A DNA stretch of 58,775 nucleotides from Solirubrobacteraceae bacterium (GTDB taxonomy: Bacteria > Actinomycetota > Thermoleophilia > Solirubrobacterales > Solirubrobacteraceae): contig JAUXSD010000217.1 in assembly GCA_030681525.1 (NCBI GenBank), forward strand, positions 1-58,775, written 5' to 3'. The position numbers were made by a program, and so were the translations under genes. The notes beneath the pieces are model-generated. The model saw only the letters and a list, made by a program, of their open reading frames with translations. It had not been told where the DNA came from and ran no database searches. This document shows positions 46,622-54,158 of this stretch, in pieces. How positions within the stretch are numbered: position 1 is the stretch's first letter; each line of letters starts with the position of its first letter.

Positions 46622-47633
46622 GGGCGTCGTCATCGGCGCCGAGGGCTACGTCTTCGAGCTCGAGCGTCGCGGCTACGTCAAGGCGGGGCCGTTCGTCCCC
46701 GAGGTCATCCTCGACGCGCCCGAGGCGCTGGCGCAGCTGCATCGCGAGTTCCTGCGCGCCGGCGCGGACGTCATGGTGGCGCTGACGTACTACGCGCACC
46801 GCGACAAGCTGCGGGCGGTCCGCCGTGAGGGCGATCTGGAGGCGATGAACCGCCGGGCGGTCCGCATCGCCAACGAGGTCGCCGCGGAAGGCGACGCGCT
46901 CGTGGCCGGCAACGTCAGCAACACGTGGTCGTTCGACCCGGAGCATCCGGTCGGGTCCGGGCGCGTGGTCCGAGAGCAGTACCGCGAGCAGCTCGGCTGG
47001 GCGGTCGGAGAAGGCATCGACTTCGTCATCGCCGAGACCAACGACTACGTCGGCGAGGCGGTCATCGCCCTCGAGGTCTGCCAGGAGCTCGGCCTGCCCG
47101 CGATGGTGACCTTCGCCAGCGTCCAATCGGAGAGGACCTACGACGGCTTCTCCTACGTCGATGCGTGCCGCGTGCTCGCCGACAAGGGCGCTGCGCTGGT
47201 TGGCCTGAACTGCTCGCGCGGGCCCGAGACGATGCTGCCGCTGCTGGAGCGCATCCGCGCCGCCGTCGACGTGCCGGTCGCGGCCCAGCCGGTCCCGTAC
47301 CGCACCACGCACCGCACGCCCGCCTTCGAATCGCTCGAGTACGAAGGCGGCCGGCGGGCGTTCCCGATCGAGCTCGAGCCGTTCGGGCTTACGCGGTTCG
47401 AGATGGCCGACTTCGCGCGCCGCGCGCGCGACATCGGCGTGGACTACGTGGGCATCTGCTGCGGCGGCGCGCCGCACCACGTCCGCGCGATGGCCGAGGC
47501 CCTGGGCCGGACGCCCCCGGCGAGCCGCTACTCCCCGGCGATGGAGCTGCATCCGGTCCTCGGCGGCGACGGCCGGCAGGGGTCCATGGGTCGCTGGGAA
47601 GGAGAAGACCCCGCCGCAGCAGGGTCACCGTGA
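46581..47633 (+). CDS. Homocysteine S-methyltransferase family protein (BHMT-like)
   Basis: 350 residues from ATG 46581, with AAAGGAG at 46566 inside the oxidase gene. The Zn-thiolate ligands are present: Cys in VGLNCSRGPETM and Cys-Cys in VGICCGGAPHHV. VMVALTYYAHRDKL and GNVSNTW are further barrel segments. It transfers a methyl group from a donor (betaine, dimethylglycine or S-methyl compound) to homocysteine or a similar thiol. Overlap with a SoxA-like oxidase suggests successive demethylation of an N-methylated amine. The C-terminal ~35 residues (GGDGRQGSMGRWEGED) look disordered. Confidence 0.9.
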   Translation: MPRSPRTLQQRLTEGVVIGAEGYVFELERRGYVKAGPFVPEVILDAPEALAQLHREFLRAGADVMVALTYYAHRDKLRAVRREGDLEAMNRRAVRIANEVAAEGDALVAGNVSNTWSFDPEHPVGSGRVVREQYREQLGWAVGEGIDFVIAETNDYVGEAVIALEVCQELGLPAMVTFASVQSERTYDGFSYVDACRVLADKGAALVGLNCSRGPETMLPLLERIRAAVDVPVAAQPVPYRTTHRTPAFESLEYEGGRRAFPIELEPFGLTRFEMADFARRARDIGVDYVGICCGGAPHHVRAMAEALGRTPPASRYSPAMELHPVLGGDGRQGSMGRWEGEDPAAAGSP

Positions 47634-47804
47634 AGGAGCCTCGCGGCAGCGTGACGACCCAAGCCGCCGACCAGCGCTACGCCTTCAATCGCCAGCCGCG
47701 TTCGCGTAACGCGCCTGTTCCAGATCCTCGGGACCTCCCAGGGCGCGCCTTGACCGCTCGGCGTCGCCGTGAAACGAGAGCCCGACCTCCGATCGGTGCC
47801 GCAC

Positions 47805-47831
47805 AGGCTGGAGGCGCTCGGCCTCCAGCCT
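47805..47831. terminator. Bidirectional terminator-like hairpin
   Basis: AGGCTGGAGGC (47805-47815) pairs perfectly over 11 bases with GCCTCCAGCCT (47821-47831) around GCTCG. It lies between the convergent homocysteine methyltransferase and DUF305 genes and could stop both. The rest of 47634-47865 contains no convincing gene. Confidence 0.65.
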
Positions 47832-47865
47832 CTCCACGCGACTCTACGTCAGCTGAAGCGATCGC

Positions 47866-48738
47866 TCAGTGCGGATGCTCGCCGCCCTCACCGGGCGCGG
47901 GCGCAGGCGAGCCGGTGGTCTCCAGGCGGAAGGCCCGCATCTCCTGGATCTCGCGCGCCTGCGACGCCACGATCTGCTGGGCGAGCTGCCGGGTCCGGGT
48001 GCCGGTGCCGCGCCAGAAGAGCACCTCCGACATGGTGATCGCGCCCTGGTGGTGCGGGATCATCATGTCGACGAAGACCGGGTCGAACGGGTGTGCTCCG
48101 ACGATGTGCGACATGTCGTGGTTCATGCCCATCTGCTCGGTGGTCAGGCCCATCGAGACTGGCCGGATGCCCGCCGCGCGCAGCTGAGCCGCGAGCTTGC
48201 GCATCGTCGCGATCTCGGCGTTCTGCGAGCTGATGATGTTCGCCGACAGCGTGCGGATGTACTCGCTCTCGCCGTGAACGAGCGCGTGCTGGGCCATCTG
48301 GACCGCCATGACGTGGTGCGGGATCATCTGCTCGACGTAGAAGAGGTCGATGCCGTTGCCGCGGCGCGTCAGGGTACGGCCGGCGGCGACGCACTGCCTG
48401 AACGGGCTGCTCCCGCTCGAGCCCTTGATCCGCTTGCGGCTGAGCGGCGCGCAGGCCATCAGCGGCGAGCGCGACTTCGCCTGGGCAAGACGCATCATCG
48501 CCCTGAAGCACTTGCCATACGACGTCGAGCTGACGCCGGGAAGGCGCTGCTTGCTCTGGTTCTTGCAGCTCTGTGCGAACAGAGCGCCAGGGGATTTCGA
48601 TGGCGCAGCGGCGCCCGCGGCCGGCGCGGCAACGCCGGCCCCGGCAAACACGGCGGTCACCGCGACGGCGACCATCCGCCCGTTGAATGCGCGCGCACCG
48701 CGGCTCCTGGTTTGATCGGCTCCTCGCAACGTGACCAC
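47866..48738 (-). CDS. Secreted DUF305 protein
   Basis: 290 residues from GTG 48738; ATG 48675 is an alternative that would begin at the hydrophobic core. Signal region MVAVAVTAVFAGAGVAAPAAGA, then an ~85-residue domain with four Cys (SCKN, KCFR, ACAP, QCVA) not usual in DUF305, then the ferritin-like DUF305 core. The core has two diagnostic motifs, VEQMIPHHVMAVQMA and VDMMIPHHQGAITMS, plus a Met/His-rich EQMGMNHDMSH. DUF305 proteins are periplasmic and often sit with copper genes. A degenerate BlaI box lies 15 bases before the GTG, supporting that start. Confidence 0.88.
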   Translation of the reverse strand: MVTLRGADQTRSRGARAFNGRMVAVAVTAVFAGAGVAAPAAGAAAPSKSPGALFAQSCKNQSKQRLPGVSSTSYGKCFRAMMRLAQAKSRSPLMACAPLSRKRIKGSSGSSPFRQCVAAGRTLTRRGNGIDLFYVEQMIPHHVMAVQMAQHALVHGESEYIRTLSANIISSQNAEIATMRKLAAQLRAAGIRPVSMGLTTEQMGMNHDMSHIVGAHPFDPVFVDMMIPHHQGAITMSEVLFWRGTGTRTRQLAQQIVASQAREIQEMRAFRLETTGSPAPAPGEGGEHPH

Positions 48739-48753
48739 CTCCGGTGTCTACCT

Positions 48754-48768
48754 CCTACAACGTGAAGG
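48754..48768 (-). promoter_or_regulatory. BlaI-type box (one mismatch) before DUF305 gene
   Basis: CCTAC-N5-GAAGG at 48754-48768 differs by one base from the CCTAC-N5-GTAGG palindrome found at 49274. On the minus strand it ends 15 bases before the GTG of the DUF305 gene. This matches the start-proximal placement of the other boxes. Inference from pattern only. Confidence 0.4.
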
Positions 48769-48906
48769 ACTGGATGTACCCGCCTTCCATGCACTGCAGC
48801 GCGAAGCTGCCCGGCAGGCAGTCTTTCGAGCACGGCTGAGATCCTGGATCGCGCTGGGCTCCTGCTCTTGCCAACAGCCCTGGGGCAGGCTCATTGTGGC
48901 CCTGCA

Positions 48907-49274
48907 TCAGCCCCGCGACGTGTGAGCGCGCCTGCTCGCAGCGGCAACGTGGTTCGGAGGGAGCATCTCGTCGGCGAGTGCCGCCAGCGTGGTCGGATGC
49001 TTGGAGTCACGAGATCGGCGAGGACGCGCACTCCGAACCGCTTGAACGGGTTCACCGTCGGCTGCAGCACCGAGTACCCCGACGGGCGGTTGCCTCGACG
49101 TCGTAGACGTACCGGATCCGCGTTCTGCCGTGAGCGACGACCGTGTCGCGCGTCAATCGCGCCGCTGGGGCCAGCCACAGCGCGACGCGGTCCGGACGGC
49201 GGTCCGTGCCGGACCTTCATCTGCGTGACCATGTGCGCGCCCTGGATTCGGTGCTGCACGGACACTCCGATCAT
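48907..49274 (-). pseudogene. Frameshifted remnant of an unrecognised gene
   Basis: From ATG 49274 the minus strand can be read as one protein only by switching between two frames three times. The pieces are an N-terminal MIGVSVQHRIQGAHMVTQ, then DRVALWLAPAARLTRDTVV..RTRIRYVYDVEA, back to GYSVLQPTVNPFKRFGVRVL.., then HPTTLAALADEMLPPNHVAA and a TGA at 48907-48909. Each piece looks protein-like in its own frame. Either indels have killed the gene or the assembly has errors. An SRPBCC-like fold is a weak guess. The BlaI box abuts its ATG. Bases 48769-48906 show nothing. Confidence 0.45.
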
Positions 49275-49290
49275 CCTACAGATCGTAGGG
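49274..49290. promoter_or_regulatory. BlaI/CopY-type operator upstream of the repressor gene
   Basis: CCTAC (49275-49279), N5 (AGATC) and GTAGG (49285-49289) form a perfect 5+5 palindrome. It abuts the ATG of the minus-strand remnant and lies ~180 bases before the blaI-like GTG. CTAC-N5-GTAG resembles the BlaI operator form I recall from mycobacteria. Expected to mediate autoregulation. Confidence 0.6.
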
Positions 49291-49470
49291 AGTGCGCGAT
49301 ACAGTGCGCGCGTCTCGAGCGGGAGGCTGCAGCTCGCCGCGATGCCCGCGGCGCGCGGACGCCGAAGGAGCGCGGCGCTGGCGCCGACCGGTGCAGACTC
49401 CGGTTTACGTCACCCACCCGGCCGCGACTCGGAGCGTAGCGCCGCCTTGGCCGCTGCGATACTGCGGCAC

Positions 49471-49863
49471 GTGCCTGACCTGACGCCGATCCAGGGCGAG
49501 CTTCAGTCGCAGATCATGGTGGCGCTCTGGCGCATCGAGAGCGGGACGGTCGAAGAGGTCCGAGGCGCCCTGCCGTCGCGTTACCGAGGCGCGTACACCA
49601 CCGTGCAGACCGTGCTCAACCGACTCGCGGAGCGAGGTTTTCTCGCGCGTAAGCGAAGTGGACAGGCCTTCGTCTACACCCCCAAGCTCAGCGAAGCGCA
49701 GTACCTGTCGCGCACGATCAAGCAGACCCTCGCCGCGGCTTCGCCCGACGCTCGCCAGGCCGCGCTGGCGCAGCTCATCAGCGGCTTGGGCGACAACGAG
49801 CGCGCTGATCTGCAGCGCCTGACCGAAGAGGTCGACGCAGCCCGGAAGGCCAAGCGGCGGTGA
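49471..49863 (+). CDS. BlaI/MecI/CopY family transcriptional repressor
   Basis: 130 residues from GTG 49471. Winged-helix DNA-binding domain at residues ~5-75: LQSQIMVALWRIESGTVEEVRGAL, then the recognition helix in YRGAYTTVQTVLNRLAERGFLARKRSGQAFVYTPKLS. The C-terminal dimerisation helices follow (ARQAALAQLISGLGDNERADLQRL). Family members repress until cleaved by a cognate membrane protease (BlaR1/MecR1) or released by metal (CopY); no CopY-style CxC tail is present here. It overlaps the M56 gene by four bases, forming the usual repressor-protease pair. Confidence 0.92.
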   Translation: MPDLTPIQGELQSQIMVALWRIESGTVEEVRGALPSRYRGAYTTVQTVLNRLAERGFLARKRSGQAFVYTPKLSEAQYLSRTIKQTLAAASPDARQAALAQLISGLGDNERADLQRLTEEVDAARKAKRR

Positions 49864-50816
49864 CCCTGCTCGTCGCGTTGCTCGTAGGCGCGGCGATCAC
49901 CGCTCCACACCTGCTGTCGCTGGAGCGCGCGCACCCCGCGACCGCGGCCGTCATCTGGCTGGCCGCCATCTGCCTACGCGCCCTCGTCGCCTTGTTCGTC
50001 GTGGTGTTCTTCGTCTTCTACGTGCCGACGACAGCGCTGTTTGATGCCGTGACCCATTGGTGCTGGCACACCGCGCTGCCGCTCGTGACGTCTCACCTCG
50101 GTCTCAGCGGCCACAGCGTCGGTGACGTCGCGCTGCTCGCCCCGGCGCTCGCGCTCGCCGTTTCACTGGTCTCCGTCTCGGTCGGGCTGTGGCGGGCAAC
50201 CCGCGCCGTCAGCGCCTGGGTTCGGCGCACCACGATCGGTCCCGGCCCCCAGGAGAGCGTGATCGTCGGCGAGCACGACATCGTGGTGGCGGCGGCGGGC
50301 TTGAGACATCCACGCCTGATCGTCTCCGCGGGCGCGCTGACGTCCTTTGACGATGACGAGCTTGCGGCCAGCCTCGCCCATGAACGCGGCCACATCGCCC
50401 ACCGGCACCGCTTCATACTGGTGACCGCCGAGGTCTCCCGATCGCTCGCGCGGCTGCTTCCCGGCACGCGCCCTGCCGTGGCCGAGCTGGTCTTCCACCT
50501 CGAACGCGACGCCGATCGATGGGCGCTCGAGCGCAGGCACGATCCGATCGCCCTGGCCAGCGCGATCTGCAAGGCGGCACAACCGCCGACGGCCGCCAGC
50601 GGCGTGGTCGTGACGCTCGGTGGAGGCGCCGTCACGCGGCGGGTTCGCCAGCTGCTGGACGGAGCCGGCGTCCCCGGCCGGCGAACAGGCCTGGATCTGC
50701 TGGCAGCGAGCATGGTCATCCTCGTCGTTGGCCTGAGCGCAGCGCTGCCGTCGGCGACACTCGCGGGGATCGCCGTTGCGGACTCCAGCGCCACGGTCCG
50801 TCACTGCCCGACCTAG
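49860..50816 (+). CDS. M56/M48-type membrane metalloprotease (BlaR1-like, no sensor domain)
   Basis: 318 residues, GTGA overlap with the repressor gene. TM helices lie at ~2-20, 28-55 and 80-105, with one near the C terminus (LLAASMVILVVGLSAALP). The zinc site is HERGHIAHRHR (HExxH) with third ligand in HLERDADRWALE. Unlike BlaR1/MecR1 there is no C-terminal penicillin-binding sensor, so the signal must be sensed by the TM region or a partner. Likely cleaves the adjacent repressor. Its stop overlaps a decayed fragment on the other strand. Confidence 0.9.
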   Translation: MTLLVALLVGAAITAPHLLSLERAHPATAAVIWLAAICLRALVALFVVVFFVFYVPTTALFDAVTHWCWHTALPLVTSHLGLSGHSVGDVALLAPALALAVSLVSVSVGLWRATRAVSAWVRRTTIGPGPQESVIVGEHDIVVAAAGLRHPRLIVSAGALTSFDDDELAASLAHERGHIAHRHRFILVTAEVSRSLARLLPGTRPAVAELVFHLERDADRWALERRHDPIALASAICKAAQPPTAASGVVVTLGGGAVTRRVRQLLDGAGVPGRRTGLDLLAASMVILVVGLSAALPSATLAGIAVADSSATVRHCPT

Positions 50817-50975
50817 TCGGCCGGCGCAGGAGAATCGAGGCGGATCGGGGCGATCGCGGAGAACGTCGTCGCACGCCGCGGCTGGATGTCGGAAACGCGG
50901 AAGTAGTCCGACAGCTTGTAGGCTTCGTGGTAGCTCGAGAACCCGGTCCTGCCCTCGTCGATGCCGATGCCGGTC
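50813..50975 (-). pseudogene. C-terminal fragment of an unrecognised protein
   Basis: On the minus strand a stretch reads as coherent protein (GIGIDEGRTGFSSYHEAYKL, then SDYFRVSDIQPRRATTFSAI) and ends in TAG at 50813-50815, but there is no start codon before an in-frame stop near 51045. It looks like the tail of a gene whose front has been lost, perhaps displaced by the DUF305 gene at 51052. Family not recognised. Confidence 0.35.
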
Positions 50976-51051
50976 GAGCGGTGTCGATAGCCGCAGGAAC
51001 GTGGTCGCCGCTGCGCGGCGGGCCGATATCCCGCACTGAGGAGTAGTCAAC

Positions 51052-51711
51052 GTGGACGTCACGAAGCACATCCGAGCACCGTTCCTCGCGACCAGGCTGG
51101 CAATCGGCGTACTCCTCGCCGGCGCCGCGTTCGCCGGCTGCGGAAGCGACGACGACGCGAGCAGCAGCGGCCCACAGAACGCGGCCGGCAACGGCATCGA
51201 CCGCGCGTTCGTCTCCGACATGATCCCGCACCACGAGTCCGCCGTGGACATGGCGATGGTGGCCGAGCGTCGCGGGCAGAGCGCGTTCGTCAAGAAGCTC
51301 GCCGAAGACATCATCCGCTCGCAGAGGGCGGAGATCACGACGTTGCAGGGCATTGCGGCGCGGCTCGAGTCGGCCGGCGTGAAAGCCAAGAGCCTCGGCG
51401 TTCCCGAGCATCAGATGGGCATGGGCGCGAGCATGTCCCGGCTGGAATCTGCCAAGCCCTTTGACCGTGCCTTCATCGACATGATGATTCCGCACCACCA
51501 AGGAGCCATCCGGATGGCTCGCGTGGAGATCGCCGAGGGCTCCAACGCGGCAGCCAAGGATCTCGCGACCGAGATCATCGACGCACAGGCTCGCGAGATC
51601 CGCGCGATGAACAAGCACCGAACCGAGGAGTTCGGCGGACCCTCCCCCACCGGCGGCGTGCCCGCGGACGAAGCCACCCATGACGGAATGTCCGGGATGG
51701 ATCACGAATAG
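51052..51711 (+). CDS. DUF305 lipoprotein
   Basis: 219 residues from GTG 51052, with GAGGAG at 51038-51043. Lipoprotein signal LAIGVLLAGAAFAGC. Two DUF305 motifs: VSDMIPHHESAVDMAMVAERRG and IDMMIPHHQGAIRMARVEIAEG, with a Met-rich stretch HQMGMGASM and a His/Met tail THDGMSGMDHE suggesting metal contact. It is a lipid-anchored paralog of the protein at 47866 without the Cys domain. No BlaI box was seen directly upstream. Confidence 0.92.
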   Translation: MDVTKHIRAPFLATRLAIGVLLAGAAFAGCGSDDDASSSGPQNAAGNGIDRAFVSDMIPHHESAVDMAMVAERRGQSAFVKKLAEDIIRSQRAEITTLQGIAARLESAGVKAKSLGVPEHQMGMGASMSRLESAKPFDRAFIDMMIPHHQGAIRMARVEIAEGSNAAAKDLATEIIDAQAREIRAMNKHRTEEFGGPSPTGGVPADEATHDGMSGMDHE

Positions 51712-51856
51712 GCGGTCCGAGGGACGCCTGCCCATTGCTCCGCGCGTCCTGCCGCGCGGCGCGCGAAGGCCATGCTCGCGCTGAAGGCTCGACGTCGCGC
51801 TCATCTCCGCTCGCGCGGCCGTCGTCTGCGCCATGAGGAGGGTGGCGCCTCGGCCA

Positions 51857-51873
51857 GCCTACAGGGCGTAGGG
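51857..51873. promoter_or_regulatory. BlaI-type box between convergent genes
   Basis: CCTAC (51858-51862), AGGGC, GTAGG (51868-51872): a perfect copy of the 49274 palindrome. It lies between the convergent DUF305 and VanW genes, not before an obvious intact gene. On the minus strand an ATG occurs 23 bases after it (51834), but the frame it opens is not convincing. Possibly the operator of a lost gene whose tail is the fragment at 50813. Confidence 0.5.
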
Positions 51874-51882
51874 AACGGCGCC

Positions 51883-53553
51883 TCAGTCCGGCGGAGGAGG
51901 ACGGTCGTACGTGGTGGTGTAGGGCTGGCGATCGACCTTCCCGTCGCGAAAACGCAGCACGCGCGTCACCGTGATCGCGAAATCCCTGTCGGTCACCGGA
52001 GTGCGTGGACCACTCTGCGCACGCACGCGTCGACCAGTGTCGGCGCCGTAGAGGCTGACGACAACGGACGTCTCGTCGGTCGCGGCCCGGATGAGCACGG
52101 GCGCGGGCGTGTCGTTGGTCCAGCGCAGGTCGATGTCGGGGAAGTTCAGCGTCGCTTCCCGGCCGGGCGGATAACGATCGATGTAGAAGCTGTGCGGCCG
52201 GTGGGCGTCGATCTGCAGGCCTGCGAAGTAAGCAGCGTTGTACAGCGTCGTTGAGACCTGCGAGACGCCGCCGCCGATTGATTCTGCGAGCTCGCCGTCG
52301 GCGATGAACGGGGCTTTGACGTAGCCGCCTGCGCGCGTTCGTTCTCCGCTGCTCTGGTTCAGCGAGAACGGTTCTCCGGGCATCACCACCGTACCGTCGA
52401 TCGCTTTGGTGATCAGGCGGATGTTCGTCACCCGTGGCTGGCAGCACGCGTAGCGCGTCGTGAACGTTCCGATCAGTGACCTGACACCTCTTGCGGCCGC
52501 GGTCGAGACTCGGGGCCGTCGCCGCTCGAAGGCGAGCTGGACGCGATGGCTGGCGCGGCGCACCGCATCGGTCAGCGCCGCAGTGACCTTCGCCTGTCGC
52601 AGTCGGCGGCCTGCGGCAGCCGGGGTCACGGACACATCTGCGCGTCGCGGGCGCCAGTCGACGTCGCCGTGTTTTTCGAGCGCGATGCGCGGTCTTGCCG
52701 GCGCCCTGATCCGGGCGTCAGATGGCTCTCTGTCGACGTTGCGCGCGAGGTCGGCAACGAGCCGCGCGGCGGCGGCCGGATCTACGCCGAGCGTCAACGC
52801 CCCGTCGTCCGCCGCCTTCGCGCCACGGCGCAAGGCAAGGATCGACGCGGTCTGGCGTGTGCGGAGTGTCAGCGTTCGCTCACCCGCCACGAGCTGCACG
52901 GGGGTGCGCAGGTAGACGCGCGCGCGCCGCGCAACCTCCTGCACCGCCGCGGCGGTGGCGCCGCCCTGTTTGCGAACCGGGAGTGCCACGGGACCGGTGG
53001 CACGATCCTTCAGGGCCCTGAGCAGTGCAGCGCGGGCCGGGCCGCGCTGCAGAGTGCGCTGGGCGCGCGGCGCCGTGACGTGGATCCCTTCGGGCGCGCG
53101 TGGGTCGACGCGGACCGCGCCCGCGGCCGCGCGCCGATCAACCGCCTGAGCGATGGAGGCGATCTGTGCTGCGAGCCGCGCACGGTCGATACGCACAACC
53201 GGTTCAAGCTGCCGGGCGGAGATGAGCGACGGGATCGCCGAACCGATGGCGGCGATTCCCTCTCGTCCTGCATCGCGGGCTCGTTCGAGGCTCGCGGTCA
53301 CGTCGACGCTGTAGCCCACGGCTTCCGGGTCGACGACGAATCGCTCGCCCGCGGCAGTCAACGTCACCGTCCGTGGGGATGCCAAGGCTTTGGTGAGCAG
53401 GCGGTGCGCGGCCTCCCCCGATAGTCCCCCGAGGTCCTGGCCCGCCATCGTCGTCCCGGGCAGGACCCGGTTGGCGTACGCCACGCGCACGCCGATCGTG
53501 ACGACGAGCCACATCGCGACGACCACCCCGACGCCCGCCGCGGCCCTAACCAT
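51883..53553 (-). CDS. VanW family protein with peptidoglycan-binding-like domains
   Basis: 556 residues from ATG 53553. An N-terminal TM anchor (VGVVVAMWLVVTIGVRVAYA) is followed by two YoaR-type repeats (residues ~30-330; VLPGTTMAGQDLGGLSGEAAHRLL starts the first) and the VanW domain (~350-500) with IGTFTTRYACCQPRVTNIRL, VMPGEPFSLNQSSGERTRAGGY and SIGGGVSQVSTTLYNAAYFAGL. Extracytoplasmic; role in wall metabolism or glycopeptide response is inferred. A 45-codon ORF overlaps its start. Confidence 0.9.
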   Translation of the reverse strand: MVRAAAGVGVVVAMWLVVTIGVRVAYANRVLPGTTMAGQDLGGLSGEAAHRLLTKALASPRTVTLTAAGERFVVDPEAVGYSVDVTASLERARDAGREGIAAIGSAIPSLISARQLEPVVRIDRARLAAQIASIAQAVDRRAAAGAVRVDPRAPEGIHVTAPRAQRTLQRGPARAALLRALKDRATGPVALPVRKQGGATAAAVQEVARRARVYLRTPVQLVAGERTLTLRTRQTASILALRRGAKAADDGALTLGVDPAAAARLVADLARNVDREPSDARIRAPARPRIALEKHGDVDWRPRRADVSVTPAAAGRRLRQAKVTAALTDAVRRASHRVQLAFERRRPRVSTAAARGVRSLIGTFTTRYACCQPRVTNIRLITKAIDGTVVMPGEPFSLNQSSGERTRAGGYVKAPFIADGELAESIGGGVSQVSTTLYNAAYFAGLQIDAHRPHSFYIDRYPPGREATLNFPDIDLRWTNDTPAPVLIRAATDETSVVVSLYGADTGRRVRAQSGPRTPVTDRDFAITVTRVLRFRDGKVDRQPYTTTYDRPPPPD

Positions 53554-53683
53554 CAGCGGTCGTCGTCTGCTGAAGATCGGACAGCGTCTCCGCCTCGGAA
53601 GATCGTCCCGACGATCGGGTCGGGAGGGCCGCCCAGGACATGAGGGGCAGCGCGAGGGCGGCCAGCCGAGCGAAGCTGCGCAC
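53546..53683 (-). CDS. Possible small secreted peptide overlapping the VanW start
   Basis: From GTG 53683: 45 residues with a signal-like segment SFARLAALALPLMSWAALP, then Ser/Thr/Asp-rich residues, ending at a TAG eight bases into the VanW gene. The overlap could couple translation. No strong ribosome site, and the second half has weak third-position GC bias, so this is tentative. Confidence 0.3.
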   Translation of the reverse strand: MRSFARLAALALPLMSWAALPTRSSGRSSEAETLSDLQQTTTADG

Positions 53684-53780
53684 GAGCGCTCAGGCTACTC
53701 AACCTCCGACTGGCCGTAGGATGCAGCGGGGGATCGGCAAGAGATCCTGCAAGATGTGCTGGAAGGTCCGCGCGGAGTCT

Positions 53781-53797
53781 TCCTACGGTTTGTAGGT
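53781..53797 (+). promoter_or_regulatory. BlaI-type box before the gene at 53802
   Basis: CCTAC (53782-53786), GGTTT, GTAGG (53792-53796): perfect 5+5 palindrome at the same spacing as the box at 49274. The GTG of the following ORF begins five bases after the right arm, with TAGGAG between serving as ribosome site, so repressor binding would block the start region. Confidence 0.55.
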
Positions 53798-53801
53798 AGG
53801 A

Positions 53802-54158
53802 GTGACGAGCAGCATCATCAACGAGTGCCGACCAGGCGGCGCGGGCGCGAGCATGACCGCCGAGCCGAGCTGGGGGATCGCCGCTGGGCTCCTTGCGCGC
53901 CCTGCTCGGAATCCACGAGATGCACCTCTTGCGCCGGAGGGCCTGCTGCCCGCGAGCGTCGGTGCGCTCGTTGTGCTGTTCGTGGCCGATCGGGTTCGCC
54001 GGGCGACGCGGCACGAGGCGTTCGAGTGGCGCGCACGACCGCGGACGGCGCGATTTCCGCGCAGCGTGATTCTGATCGGGCTGCGCAGATCCGCCGGCCG
54101 CCTAGCCCGGTGCCGGCCGGAGCGGGACTACAGGCCCGGTGGGTGCGAGATGACGTAG
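53802..54158 (+). CDS. Hypothetical protein under a BlaI-type box
   Basis: 118 residues from GTG 53802 (MTSSIINECRPGG...). One weakly hydrophobic segment LLPASVGALVVLFVADRV; the rest is Arg-rich, and alternative frames in the middle also look partly protein-like (LGSLRALLGIHEMHLL), so a frameshifted remnant is possible. The ribosome site and box at the start codon are the main support. It overlaps the end of the convergent NlpC/P60 gene by 31 bases. Confidence 0.4.
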   Translation: MTSSIINECRPGGAGASMTAEPSWGIAAGLLARPARNPRDAPLAPEGLLPASVGALVVLFVADRVRRATRHEAFEWRARPRTARFPRSVILIGLRRSAGRLARCRPERDYRPGGCEMT

